Shown: piece by piece, positions 55,945 to 63,649 of the stretch | Position numbering within the stretch: the first letter of the stretch is position 1 | Layout: the number at the start of each line of letters is the position of its first letter | NCBI RefSeq assembly: GCF_000166135.1 | Contig: NC_014666.1 | Span: 5,766,001 to 5,830,000 of the forward strand | Source: Pseudofrankia inefficax | GTDB taxonomy: Bacteria; Actinomycetota; Actinomycetes; Frankiales; Frankiaceae | Reading direction: 5' to 3' | DNA: 64,000 nucleotides | The notes under the pieces: model-generated | Database searches by the model: none | Told to the model about the DNA's origin: nothing | Seen by the model: only the letters and a program-made list of their open reading frames with translations | Position numbers and translations under genes: made by a program

Positions 55945-57255
55945 TCACGCCGGCCGGCGCAGGACGAGCACGCTGTTGAAGCCGCCGAAGCCGCGGGCGA
56001 CGACCATCGCCACCCGGGCGGCGCACGGCCGCGGCTCGCGGACCAGGTCCAGGCCGTAGGCCGGGTCCGGCTCGTCGAGGTTGCCGACGGCGGGCAGCAC
56101 CCCGTCGCGCAGCGCGAGCAGCGCCGTGGCGGTCGAGAGCGCGGACCCGCCGGCGCACAGCCGGCCGATCAGGCCCTGGGGGGCCGTCACCGGGACCGCG
56201 CCGGCGCCGAACACGTCGCGCAGTGCCGCGGCCTCCAGCGCGTCGAGGTCCCGCGAGCCGGCGCCGTCGGCGAAGACGACGTCGACCTCGCCGGCCTCGA
56301 CGCCGGCGTCCGCGAGGGCCCGGCGCATCGCTACGGCCAGCCAGAGCGGGCTCGGCGCGGCCTGGCTGTGGTGGTAGGCGTCGTGGGTGGCGGCGTAGCC
56401 GGCGATCTCGCCGTAGATCTTGGCCGCGCCGCGCTCGGCCGCCGCCGCCGGGTGCTCGACGAGCAGCGTCGCGCCGCCCTCACCGGGCAGGTAGCCGTTC
56501 GCCCGGACGTCGAACGGCTTGTAGGCGGCCTGGGCCCGAGCGGCCGTGCTGACCCGCCCGCTGGACAGGTGGCAGGTCAGCGCGTAGGGGGTGAGGCCGG
56601 ACTCGGCGGCGCCGGCGAGGACGCTGGCGGTGCCGCGCCGGATCGTGCGCCGCGCCGCGGCGAGGCTGTCGACGCCGCCGGTGCCGTCCGCGACGACGAC
56701 TCCCGACGGGCCCTTGAGCCCGTGGCGGATCGAGGTCTGGCCGGTGGTCGCGGCGTAGAACCAGGCGATCGACTGGTAGACGCTGACCGCGCCGCGGCCC
56801 CGGGTGTGCAGCCGGGACAGCTCCCGCTGGCCGAAGTCGTTGCCGCCGGACCCGGCGCCGAAGACGACCGACGTGTCGTAGGCGTCCCGGCTGGACGGGT
56901 CGTAGCCGGCGTCGTCGAGCGCCAGCCGGCTGGCCGCCATGCCGAACCAGGTCCAGCGGTCCGTCTGCACGATGAACCGGTTGTCGAGGTAGCGGTTCGG
57001 GTCGAAGTCGGGGACCTGCCCGGCGATCCGGGCGGCGTACCCGGAGGCGTCGAACCGGCTGATCGGCGTGATCGCGAGGTCGCCGCGCAGCGTGGCCGCC
57101 CAGTGCTCCTCGACGCCGATCCCGCTCGGCGCGACCACCCCGAGGCCGGTGACGACCGGCCTGGTCACCGGCGAGTGCCGCGCCGTCAGGTCGGGTGCCG
57201 GCCTGGTCGCTGTAGTCACCCTGGTCGCCGTGGTCACTGTGGTCGCCGTGCTCAC
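55945..57255 (-). CDS. chain-length factor (ketosynthase beta)
   Basis: A 436-residue partner of the KS-alpha subunit that sets polyketide length. The fold motifs match KS-alpha (PVVTGLGVVAPSGIGVEEHW, KPFDVRANGYLPGEGGATLLVE, GFGGFNSVLVL). The active-site Cys position is Gly191 (ADGTGGVD), as expected for a non-condensing subunit; many chain-length factors have Gln there. The first 25 residues are a Thr/Ala/Val repeat (VTTATRVTTATR) absent from relatives. The GTG start overlaps the stop of a 26-codon mini-ORF (57252-57332) that separates it from KS-alpha. Confidence 0.94.
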   Translation of the reverse strand: MSTATTVTTATRVTTATRPAPDLTARHSPVTRPVVTGLGVVAPSGIGVEEHWAATLRGDLAITPISRFDASGYAARIAGQVPDFDPNRYLDNRFIVQTDRWTWFGMAASRLALDDAGYDPSSRDAYDTSVVFGAGSGGNDFGQRELSRLHTRGRGAVSVYQSIAWFYAATTGQTSIRHGLKGPSGVVVADGTGGVDSLAAARRTIRRGTASVLAGAAESGLTPYALTCHLSSGRVSTAARAQAAYKPFDVRANGYLPGEGGATLLVEHPAAAAERGAAKIYGEIAGYAATHDAYHHSQAAPSPLWLAVAMRRALADAGVEAGEVDVVFADGAGSRDLDALEAAALRDVFGAGAVPVTAPQGLIGRLCAGGSALSTATALLALRDGVLPAVGNLDEPDPAYGLDLVREPRPCAARVAMVVARGFGGFNSVLVLRRPA

Positions 57256-57332
57256 TGGGGCTCCGTGGGTGTCATGGGGTCTGGGGGTGCCATGGGGTCG
57301 GGGGTTGCCGTGGGGTCTGGCGTGGGTGTCAT
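57252..57332 (-). CDS. 26-codon Pro/Thr-rich mini-ORF coupling KS-alpha and CLF
   Basis: The open frame begins with an ATG overlapping the KS-alpha stop (ATGA, 57332-57329) and ends with a TGA overlapping the CLF start (GTGA, 57255-57252). It encodes [19 protein letters not shown] and seven more residues. It consists of about four imperfect 18-nt repeats. In most clusters KS-alpha and CLF overlap directly. Here the overlap seems to be split by a repeat whose length keeps the frame, so ribosomes could pass through it. No function beyond coupling is proposed. Confidence 0.6.
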   Translation of the reverse strand: MTPTPDPTATPDPMAPPDPMTPTEPQ

Positions 57333-58633
57333 GCGGCTTTCCGCGGAGCCGTCAGCACGATCGCCGACTGGAAGCCGCCGAAGCCGCTGCCGACCGACAG
57401 CGCGACGTCGACCTTGTGGTCCCGGGCGACGTTCGGCACGTAGTCGAGGTCGCATTCGGGGTCGGGTTTCGAGTAGTTCGCCGTCGGCGGGACGACGTCG
57501 TGCTCGATGGTCAGCGCGCAGGCGGCGACCTCGATGGAGCCGATCGCGCCGAGCGAGTGCCCGACCATCGACTTCAGCGAGCTGACCGGCACCTGGTAGG
57601 CGTGCGCGCCGAGCGAGCGCTTGAAGGCGGCCGTCTCATGCCGGTCGTTCTGCTTGGTGCCGGAGCCGTGCGCGTTGACGTAGTCGACCGCCGACGGGTC
57701 GACCCGGGCCTCGTCGAGGGCGAGCCGGATCGCCTCGGCCATCTCCAGCCCGTCGGGGCGCAGGCCCGTCATGTGGAAGGCGTTGGAGCGCGACGCGTAC
57801 CCGCCGACCTCGGCGTAGATGTGCGCGCCCCGGGCGACGGCCCGCTCGTACTCCTCCAGGACCAGGACCGCGGAGCCCTCGCCCATGACGAAGCCGTCGC
57901 GGGTCGCGTCGAACGGCCGCGACGCGTGCTCCGGGTCGTCGTTGCGGGCGGAGGTCGCCCGGATCGCGTCGAAGCAGGCGATCGAGATCGGCGACAGCGG
58001 CGCGTCGGAGGCGCCGGCGATCATGATGTCGGCCTCGCCGTCGACGATGAGCTGGTGGGCGTACCCGAGGGCGTCGATGCCCGAGGTGCAGCCGGTCGAG
58101 ACGACGAACGCGGGCCCGTGGGCGCCGAACCGGGTCGCCACCTCCGTCGCCAGGCAGCTCGGGACCAGCGCGTGGTACAGGAACTGGCTGGCGTAGCGGG
58201 GGTCGACCTCCCAGTGCCGGCCACCGTCGGAGACCGCGACGTACTCGTTCTCCAGCCGGGTGGTGGCGCCGACGGCGCTGCCGAGGCTGACCCCGACCAC
58301 CGGTCCGTCCGGGTCCGGCGCCGCCCCGGTGGCCGGGCCGCCGGTCGGCCCGCCCAGCTCCAGGCCGGCGTCGGCGACCGCCTCGGCGGCCGCGACGAGG
58401 GCGAACTGGACGAACCTGTCGTTGCGGGCGATCTCGCGGGGGGTCAGGCCGGCGGCCAGCGGGTCGAAGTCGCACTCGGCCGCGACCTGGGAGCGAAACG
58501 GGGTCGGGTCGAAGAAGGACAGCCGCCGGGTCGCGGTCCGCCCCTCGGTGATCAACGACCAGAACTCCTTGCGGCTGGTGCCGCCGGGAGCCACCACGCC
58601 GACGCCGGTGACGGCCGTGCGTCTACGGCTCAT
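57329..58633 (-). CDS. ketosynthase alpha of type II polyketide synthase
   Basis: A 434-residue condensing enzyme that extends the polyketide from malonyl-ACP. The catalytic triad is complete: Cys182 in [12 protein letters not shown], His322 in NAHGSGTK and His359 in [10 protein letters not shown]. The N-terminal [18 protein letters not shown] is standard. Its start overlaps the stop of the upstream cupin gene by 4 bases. The closest well-known homologues by memory are those of whiE-like spore pigment clusters, but the rest of the operon contains tailoring genes as well. Confidence 0.96.
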   Translation of the reverse strand: MSRRRTAVTGVGVVAPGGTSRKEFWSLITEGRTATRRLSFFDPTPFRSQVAAECDFDPLAAGLTPREIARNDRFVQFALVAAAEAVADAGLELGGPTGGPATGAAPDPDGPVVGVSLGSAVGATTRLENEYVAVSDGGRHWEVDPRYASQFLYHALVPSCLATEVATRFGAHGPAFVVSTGCTSGIDALGYAHQLIVDGEADIMIAGASDAPLSPISIACFDAIRATSARNDDPEHASRPFDATRDGFVMGEGSAVLVLEEYERAVARGAHIYAEVGGYASRSNAFHMTGLRPDGLEMAEAIRLALDEARVDPSAVDYVNAHGSGTKQNDRHETAAFKRSLGAHAYQVPVSSLKSMVGHSLGAIGSIEVAACALTIEHDVVPPTANYSKPDPECDLDYVPNVARDHKVDVALSVGSGFGGFQSAIVLTAPRKAA

Positions 58634-59073
58634 GTCGTACCGACCGGTGTATGAGGTGCCGCCGCCTGGGCCGGGGAGAGCTCCTCGGTGTCCACGTGGC
58701 CCAGGTCGGGCCGGGGCGCGAGCGGGCCGGAGCAGAAGACGAAGAAGGCCGTCTCGGCGCCGTTGTTGACCAGCCGGTGGCGGGTGCCGACGGGGATCAG
58801 CACCCCGCTCTCGGCGGGCAGCCAGTGCTCCTCGCCGTTGAACCGGGCGGTGACCTCTCCGCGCACGCAGAAGAGGAACTCCTCCGAGTACGGGTGCCAG
58901 TGCTCGGTCACGATCTCGCCGGGGGCGAGCGTCAGCGTGCCCATGAAGCCCGCCTTCGCGCCGACGGTCAGCGGCGAGAGGATCGTGCGGATGTCGCCGC
59001 CCCGCCGGCGGTTGGCCGCGACGTCGTGGATGGAGACGATCTTCGGCGCCGCGGGCGCGGCCCCGGCGGTCAT
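58630..59073 (-). CDS. cupin domain protein of polyketide cluster (WhiE-II/TcmJ-like)
   Basis: A 147-residue single cupin. The metal-binding motifs are [19 protein letters not shown] and [17 protein letters not shown], with His, Glu and His ligands present. Relatives in spore pigment and tetracenomycin clusters (WhiE ORFII, TcmJ) influence cyclisation or folding of the chain; the exact reaction is not firmly established. It overlaps the genes on both sides by 4 bases, so cyclase, cupin and KS-alpha are translated as a unit. Confidence 0.88.
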   Translation of the reverse strand: MTAGAAPAAPKIVSIHDVAANRRRGGDIRTILSPLTVGAKAGFMGTLTLAPGEIVTEHWHPYSEEFLFCVRGEVTARFNGEEHWLPAESGVLIPVGTRHRLVNNGAETAFFVFCSGPLAPRPDLGHVDTEELSPAQAAAPHTPVGTT

Positions 59074-59549
59074 CGGGCGGTCCCGGCGGCGAGCGCGGCC
59101 GCGGCGGCCAGCTTCTCGACCTTTTCCTTGATGATTGCCTGCTCGCGCGGGGTGTTCGTGTTGATGCGCACCACCATGCCCGCGGTGTCGACCGGCGCGG
59201 TGGGCTTCATACGGAAGTCCTGGACCCAGCGCATACGGGTGCCCGTGCCCTCCGCCAGGTAGGTCCACTCGATGTGCATGAACTCGAAGGGGCCGGTCTC
59301 GACGCGGTAGGCGCGGACCCGGTGGTTCACCGGGTCGACGGTGCGCTCGGAGACCCAGCTCCACACCTGGCCGTTCTCGTCGGGATGCATCGTCAGGCGG
59401 AACTTGAAGGTGTTGTCGCGGGCCTCGAGAATCTCCACCGAGGCGTACTCGGTGAACAGCTGTGGCCAGGTGGCGAGGTCGTTGGTGAGCCTGAAGACGG
59501 ATTCGAGGTCGGCGTCGATGTAGATCGAGTTGTCGGTGTGCCCGTTCAC
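59070..59549 (-). CDS. polyketide aromatase/cyclase (WhiE-VI/TcmN N-terminal type)
   Basis: A 159-residue START/SRPBCC-fold protein. The start [20 protein letters not shown], then [39 protein letters not shown] and [17 protein letters not shown], is close to spore pigment cyclases. Such enzymes fold the nascent polyketide and close the first ring. It lies between ACP and cupin, with 178 bases to the ACP stop, and overlaps the cupin start by 4 bases. Confidence 0.94.
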   Translation of the reverse strand: MNGHTDNSIYIDADLESVFRLTNDLATWPQLFTEYASVEILEARDNTFKFRLTMHPDENGQVWSWVSERTVDPVNHRVRAYRVETGPFEFMHIEWTYLAEGTGTRMRWVQDFRMKPTAPVDTAGMVVRINTNTPREQAIIKEKVEKLAAAAALAAGTAR

Positions 59550-59727
59550 GGGGGTCTCCTCGGGGGGTTTCGGCGTCTCGGGCGGCGGTGTGGCAGGTGG
59601 GTGCGGGCCCGCCCATTCACCCGGTGGGCTCGGCGTTCTCGAGGTGCGTGTTGACGCGACGTCACGAGGCTCTCGACCGTCGGCTGGCCGGCTCGCGGGC
59701 GGCCAGCTGGAACGGAGAAAGCCCAGG

Positions 59728-59973
59728 TCAGGCGGCCAGTTCGGGATTCACGGCGGCGAGGATGTCGGCGAGGGTGTAGCCGGGCGGCGGGTCGGCCGGC
59801 AGTTCCACACCGATCGACTCGGCGACCTCCGACTGCAGTTGAAGGTAGGCCAGCGAGTCCAGTCCGATGTCCTCGAACGTGACGTCGAGCGTGGCCGGCA
59901 GGTCGTCCTCGGGAAGCCCGGCCCGCGTGACGAGGAATTCAAAGAGGGCGGCGGAGTCCCACTGCTGGGGCAT
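59728..59973 (-). CDS. acyl carrier protein of type II polyketide synthase
   Basis: An 81-residue ACP. The phosphopantetheine Ser is Ser40 in DIGLDSLAYLQLQSEV. The helix-rich sequence ends with YTLADILAAVNPELAA. ATG at 59973 follows GGAGG by 7 bases, the best start in the region. It is the first gene of the main PKS operon (ACP > cyclase > cupin > KS-alpha > mini-ORF > CLF > KR > ABM > ABM > GT > OMT). Confidence 0.93.
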   Translation of the reverse strand: MPQQWDSAALFEFLVTRAGLPEDDLPATLDVTFEDIGLDSLAYLQLQSEVAESIGVELPADPPPGYTLADILAAVNPELAA

Positions 59974-60003
59974 GTTTTTACCTCCGGAGGGTGCGCTTGT
60001 CAT

Positions 60004-60413
60004 AGAACTACCACTAACGCGCGGCTTGATGGGCCGGAACCCGCCCCGGATGTCACCGCAGTCACCTTCCTGCCAACCACTCTGACTGCGATCGGGAAAT
60101 CCGTCGCGGTGGCCCGGCGGAAACTCTCGTCGAAACCTCGATGAAAACGGGGTGGCGACGCGGGGAGGCGGCAATTACAGGATGCCGGACGTCGACCCGA
60201 CAAATGCCCGTCAACGTCCGGTAAACCGTTACCTCATTGCCACGCGATAGCCCGGGAGGCGGGTACGCGAGGAGAGGCCTTTCTCGGGCGATGGGTGCCC
60301 AAGCCTTGGCCAACGGTTCGGCGCGGGCCGAATGGCCACGCGCCGCGTGGGTGATGCGCTACGCCGGGCCCGGTTACCGGCCCCGGCCACAGGGAGGCCC
60401 CGCCCGGCCCGGC
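60004..60413. other. upstream region of polyketide operon, non-coding
   Basis: The 410 bases before the ACP gene contain no credible gene. It should hold the promoter of the ACP-led operon; I see no strong sigma-70-type match, and the near sequence has short AT-rich pieces such as TTCTATGAC on the minus strand. Confidence 0.5.
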
Positions 60414-60749
60414 TCAGCCGGCCGGCGGCGCCGTCCAGGTGTAGAAGCTACGGGCCATCGCGTCGCGCGGGCCCTGCCAGGTCGCGGGGTCGTAGGCGGT
60501 GATGTAGCTCTCGAGCTTGGTGTTGACGTCGACGAACAGCGGGTGTTCGCGAACATTCGCCAGCGGCGCATTGATGCTGTTCTCCGCCTCGATGAGGTGG
60601 AAGTACAGACCGTGGAAGGCGAACAGCTCCCGACGCGACACCCCGACGAGGTGCGGCAGTTCACCGGCGTCGGACTCACCGAAAATCTGGGCGACTGCTT
60701 CCTCGTCCGACGGGTTCATCCGGGCCACGATCAGCGTCCGGTGGCTCAC
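60414..60749 (-). CDS. TcmI-family polyketide cyclase
   Basis: A 111-residue protein of the TcmI family (PF04673), which closes a later ring in tetracenomycin and spore pigment pathways. It starts VSHRTLIVARMNPSDEEAVAQIF, and SDAGELPHLVGVSRRELFAFHGLYFHLIEAE is the family core, with the active-site region around residue 40-55. The GTG at 60749 has GGGAGGT five bases ahead. It lies upstream of the ACP gene on the same strand but in a separate transcript. Confidence 0.93.
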   Translation of the reverse strand: MSHRTLIVARMNPSDEEAVAQIFGESDAGELPHLVGVSRRELFAFHGLYFHLIEAENSINAPLANVREHPLFVDVNTKLESYITAYDPATWQGPRDAMARSFYTWTAPPAG

Positions 60750-61139
60750 CGCGTACCTCCCGTCGGCGCCTCGCGCCGCACGGACGTGCACGGTTGGGTT
60801 CTCGGCACTGTGTCTCTCCTCACAGCATTCATCGGTCGATCCGGCCGAGCCGTGAGAACCGTCCTGCCCCGCTCCGGCGTCGGTGCCGGCGGCCGCGTTG
60901 ACGCGACGGCGCGTCGACGGCTTTGGATGCGACGGTGGCGGGCGGCGGGTTCCCGGCCGCACCCGTCGGGCGACCGGCACGCCCGGACCACTGTTTCGCA
61001 CCCACAGGCGGTGCGGTGTCTCGGGAGGAAGTGTGCGGCAAAAAGCCAACGCTCGTGCGCCATTCCAGTCCAACCCACCATGGCAACTAGTTGCGGTGGC
61101 ATCGTCCTGCCACAATCAACAATTCGAAACACAACAGTG
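60750..61139. other. intergenic region with palindrome, possible control site
   Basis: These 390 bases between the LuxR-type regulator stop and the TcmI gene hold no gene. The part near 61060-61140 is poorer in GC. It contains the perfect palindrome GCAACTAGTTGC (61083-61094) flanked by CCACC (61075-61079) and GGTGG (61095-61099), a candidate operator or stem-loop after the regulator gene. Confidence 0.5.
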
Positions 61140-62333
61140 CTACAACCAACCCTTCCGCTGGGCCAGCAGGGCCGCCTGGAACCGGCTGCGCGCGTCGAGC
61201 CGGTGCATCAGCTCCGCGACCATCCGGCGGACCGTGCGCACCGAGACCCCCAGCGCCCTGGCCACCGCCTCGTCCTTGAGCCCGTCGGCGAGCAGCGCCA
61301 GCAGCAGCAGCTCCGCGGCCGAGAGCGCCTGCTCCGTCGCGTCGTCGGCGGCCGGCTGGTCGGGGCCGGCGGCCTCGACGCACGGCTCGACGGCCCCGGG
61401 ATCGTCCGCGGCCGCCCGGGCCGACCCGTTGGCCGCGGGGGCCGCTCCGTTGGTGGCCCGCTCGGTGAGCCCGTGGGCCGGGAGGGTCGCGGCCAGCCAG
61501 TTGTCGGCCCGGTCGTCGTCCACCACCGGCTCGACCTGCCGCGCCTCGGCCCGGCCGAGGGGGTCGGCGTTCCCCCACATCTGGTCGAACATCGCGCCAG
61601 CGAGCAGGGCGACGTCCGGGGTGCGGATCACCAGCGCGCCACCGCCCGGCAGCGACGCGAACCGGACCACGCCGACCCTGCGGTCGACGACCGTGATGTC
61701 GAGCGACGGGTCGTCGGCGAGCCGGATCTCGGCGCCGGCCGCGACGATGTCGGCCAGGTGCTCCAGGCGGGGCAGCACCCAGGCGAGCCCGGCCCGCGGC
61801 CGGGCCACGACGGTCCGCACCGCGACGCCCCGGCGCAGCGCCTCCAGCTCCAGCGGGAGCAGTTCGGCGGCGATCGCGGACAGCGTCGTGCGGGTGCGGA
61901 CCGAGAGCACCTCGTGCCGGGCGCCGGCGATCATCGCGGAGAGCTCGACGCGCAGGCCCTCCGTCGTGGTTGGCCGCAACAGGTCAGTCTCGCCACTCGC
62001 GAGCATCGAGCGGCTGGCCATGAACTCGGTGACCAGGGTGCCCACCTGGGCGTGCGCCCGGACGAGGTGCTCGTGCTGGCGGATCAGCTGCTCGTGCCGG
62101 TCCTGGATGAGCTGCGCCAGTGGCGCCTCGGGGTGGACGGCCAGCAGGTGACCGGGCCGGTTGACGTCCGGCACGAGCAGGGACAGGGTGATCAGCCGGT
62201 CGCGAGCGGCCGCGACCAGCGCCGTCGGCTGGCCGAGGCTGTCGCTGACTGCCTGGATGTCGAGGTCCTCGTCGCGCAGCCACAGCCGATAGGCGGCTTG
62301 GGTCACGTCGTCCAGGCCCAGCAGATCTAGCAC
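61140..62333 (-). CDS. LuxR-type transcriptional regulator with TrmB-like N-terminal half
   Basis: A 397-residue regulator. The C-terminus is a LuxR/GerE helix-turn-helix (LSAAELLLLALLADGLKDEAVARALGVSVRTVRRMVAELMHRLDA). The N-terminus resembles TrmB-like winged helix proteins (LDLLGLDDVTQAAYRLWLRDEDLDIQAVSDSLGQ), followed by a PLD-like sensor region. GTG at 62333 has GGAGG five bases upstream and fits the family start, so it is preferred over the earlier in-frame start. Its place at the head of the polyketide genes on the same strand suggests that it activates them. Confidence 0.86.
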   Translation of the reverse strand: MLDLLGLDDVTQAAYRLWLRDEDLDIQAVSDSLGQPTALVAAARDRLITLSLLVPDVNRPGHLLAVHPEAPLAQLIQDRHEQLIRQHEHLVRAHAQVGTLVTEFMASRSMLASGETDLLRPTTTEGLRVELSAMIAGARHEVLSVRTRTTLSAIAAELLPLELEALRRGVAVRTVVARPRAGLAWVLPRLEHLADIVAAGAEIRLADDPSLDITVVDRRVGVVRFASLPGGGALVIRTPDVALLAGAMFDQMWGNADPLGRAEARQVEPVVDDDRADNWLAATLPAHGLTERATNGAAPAANGSARAAADDPGAVEPCVEAAGPDQPAADDATEQALSAAELLLLALLADGLKDEAVARALGVSVRTVRRMVAELMHRLDARSRFQAALLAQRKGWL

Positions 62334-62590
62334 GTGCTCCTCCGACCGGTCACCGACCGCTGGCAAGGCCGACCGGATCACCCGGCGGCCCCCACCGGCC
62401 CTGACGCCGCCCCCTTCGACGTCCAAGCCCTGCGCTCGTGGAACAGCTGCGCCTGGCGCGCGCCGGCCCGCTCATCGGGCCGCGCACGGCCGAGGGCGAG
62501 CAGGTCGGCGCTCCAGGCGGCTGGCCGGTGCCCCGCGGTGCCGCGGCCGAGGCTCCCACCTCGACCACGCCACCGCGACGGCGCCGGACC

Positions 62591-62626
62591 CTGCCTCGCT
62601 CAGGTGCCCTGCCTCGCTCAGGTGCC
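62591..62626. repeat. 18-bp tandem duplication at cvnD stop
   Basis: CTGCCTCGCTCAGGTGCC occurs twice in direct succession (62591-62608 and 62609-62626). The second copy contains the stop codon of the leftward GTPase gene (62618-62620) and its last codons. Confidence 0.85.
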
Positions 62627-63244
62627 CGCGAGGTCGTGCTCCCGGTTCTCCGACGCGACCACGTCCAGCGCGTGCCGCACGAGGGCGACCAGCGTCTGGC
62701 GGACGGACTCGCGCCGCCGGGCGTCGCACATCACGACCGGCCGGTTCGACTCGAGGTCGAGGGCCTTGCGCACGTCGGCGACCTCGTACCGCTTGGCGCC
62801 GTCGAACTGGTTCAGCGCGATCAGGAACGGGATGTCCCGCTCCTCGAAATAGTCGATCGCGGGGAAGGAGTCCGCCAGCCTGCGGGTGTCGACCAGCACC
62901 ACGGCGCCGATCGCGCCGAGCACCAGCTCGTCCCACATGAACCAGAAGCGGTCCTGCCCCGGCGTGCCGAACAGGTAGAGGATGACGCTGTCGAGCAGGC
63001 TGATCCGGCCGAAGTCCATGGCCACGGTGGTGGTGGTCTTGCCGCCCACGGCCGACGTGTCGTCGATGCCGATGCTGGCGGAGGTCATCGCCGCCTCCGT
63101 CGTCAGCGGGGTGATCTCGCTGACGGAGCCCACGAAGGTTGTCTTGCCCACCCCGAACCCACCGGCAATGATGATCTTTACCGGACTCGGGGATGGGGCG
63201 CCGTCATTCCTCGGCGCCCTCGCGTTAGAGGGCCTGTAGTCCAT
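62618..63244 (-). CDS. cvnD: conservon GTPase (CvnD-like)
   Basis: A 208-residue Ras-like GTP-binding protein of the conservon type. The P-loop is IIAGGFGVGKTTFVGSVSE, the effector region TTTTVAMDFGRI, the G3-like motif LYLFGTPGQDRFWFMWDEL and NKxD-like motif LIALNQFDGA. These are partners of roadblock and DUF742 proteins in Streptomyces conservons that influence development and antibiotic formation. ATG at 63244 overlaps the cvnC stop. The polyketide regulator follows after 284 bases on the same strand; a regulatory link is possible but not shown. Confidence 0.93.
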   Translation of the reverse strand: MDYRPSNARAPRNDGAPSPSPVKIIIAGGFGVGKTTFVGSVSEITPLTTEAAMTSASIGIDDTSAVGGKTTTTVAMDFGRISLLDSVILYLFGTPGQDRFWFMWDELVLGAIGAVVLVDTRRLADSFPAIDYFEERDIPFLIALNQFDGAKRYEVADVRKALDLESNRPVVMCDARRRESVRQTLVALVRHALDVVASENREHDLAGT

Positions 63245-63597
63245 CGAGCACCTTCTCGATCAGTGCCTGGTCGGGCCGGTTCGTAGGTCGTGCTGGCCGG
63301 TGCACCGTGACGAGTCCCGCGTCGAGCATGTCTCCGACGAGGACTCTGACCACACCGACCGGAATGTTCAGCCGGGCGGAAATCTCCACAATGGACTGCA
63401 GCCGCAGGCAGAGCGCCGCGATGGCGCGCTGCTCGGGGTCGAGCGAACTTGCCGCGGCCCGGCCGTGCGACGTCGTCGTAACCAGGGCGACCAGCTCGAG
63501 CGAGCCCTTGTTGGGCCTGGTACGTCCCCCCGGTGACCGCATAGGGACGTACGACAGGCCCGGCCTCGTCGTCGAACCACTCCTCGTCTCGCGACAC
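63225..63597 (-). CDS. cvnC: DUF742 conservon protein (CvnC-like) with apparent +1 frameshift
   Basis: The N-terminal family signature DEEWFDDEAGPVVRPYAVTGG is read in one frame from GTG 63597 (AGGAG upstream). The continuation GRTRPNKGSLELVALVTTT and the helix-turn-helix SIVEISARLNIPVGVVRVLVGDMLDAGLVTVHRP are in the next frame. The switch falls at a run of six G on the minus strand (63531-63526); one G fewer would restore a normal protein of about 124 residues. ATG at 63542 could start the second part but has no ribosome binding site and would lose the conserved N-terminus. A sequencing error, mutation or programmed frameshift are possible. Confidence 0.75.
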
Positions 63598-63649
63598 TCC
63601 GACTCTCCTGCCTGACAATTCCCGGTTCCTGCCTCGGATGCCTCAGCAC

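Noticed and set aside
57068-58654. 528-codon open frame opposite KS-alpha
   Set aside because: Antisense shadow of an obvious ketosynthase gene, with no recognisable domains.
63225-63542. Shorter DUF742 protein starting at ATG 63542
   Set aside because: It lacks a ribosome binding site and drops the conserved N-terminal signature, which is present in the preceding frame; a frameshift explains the data better.
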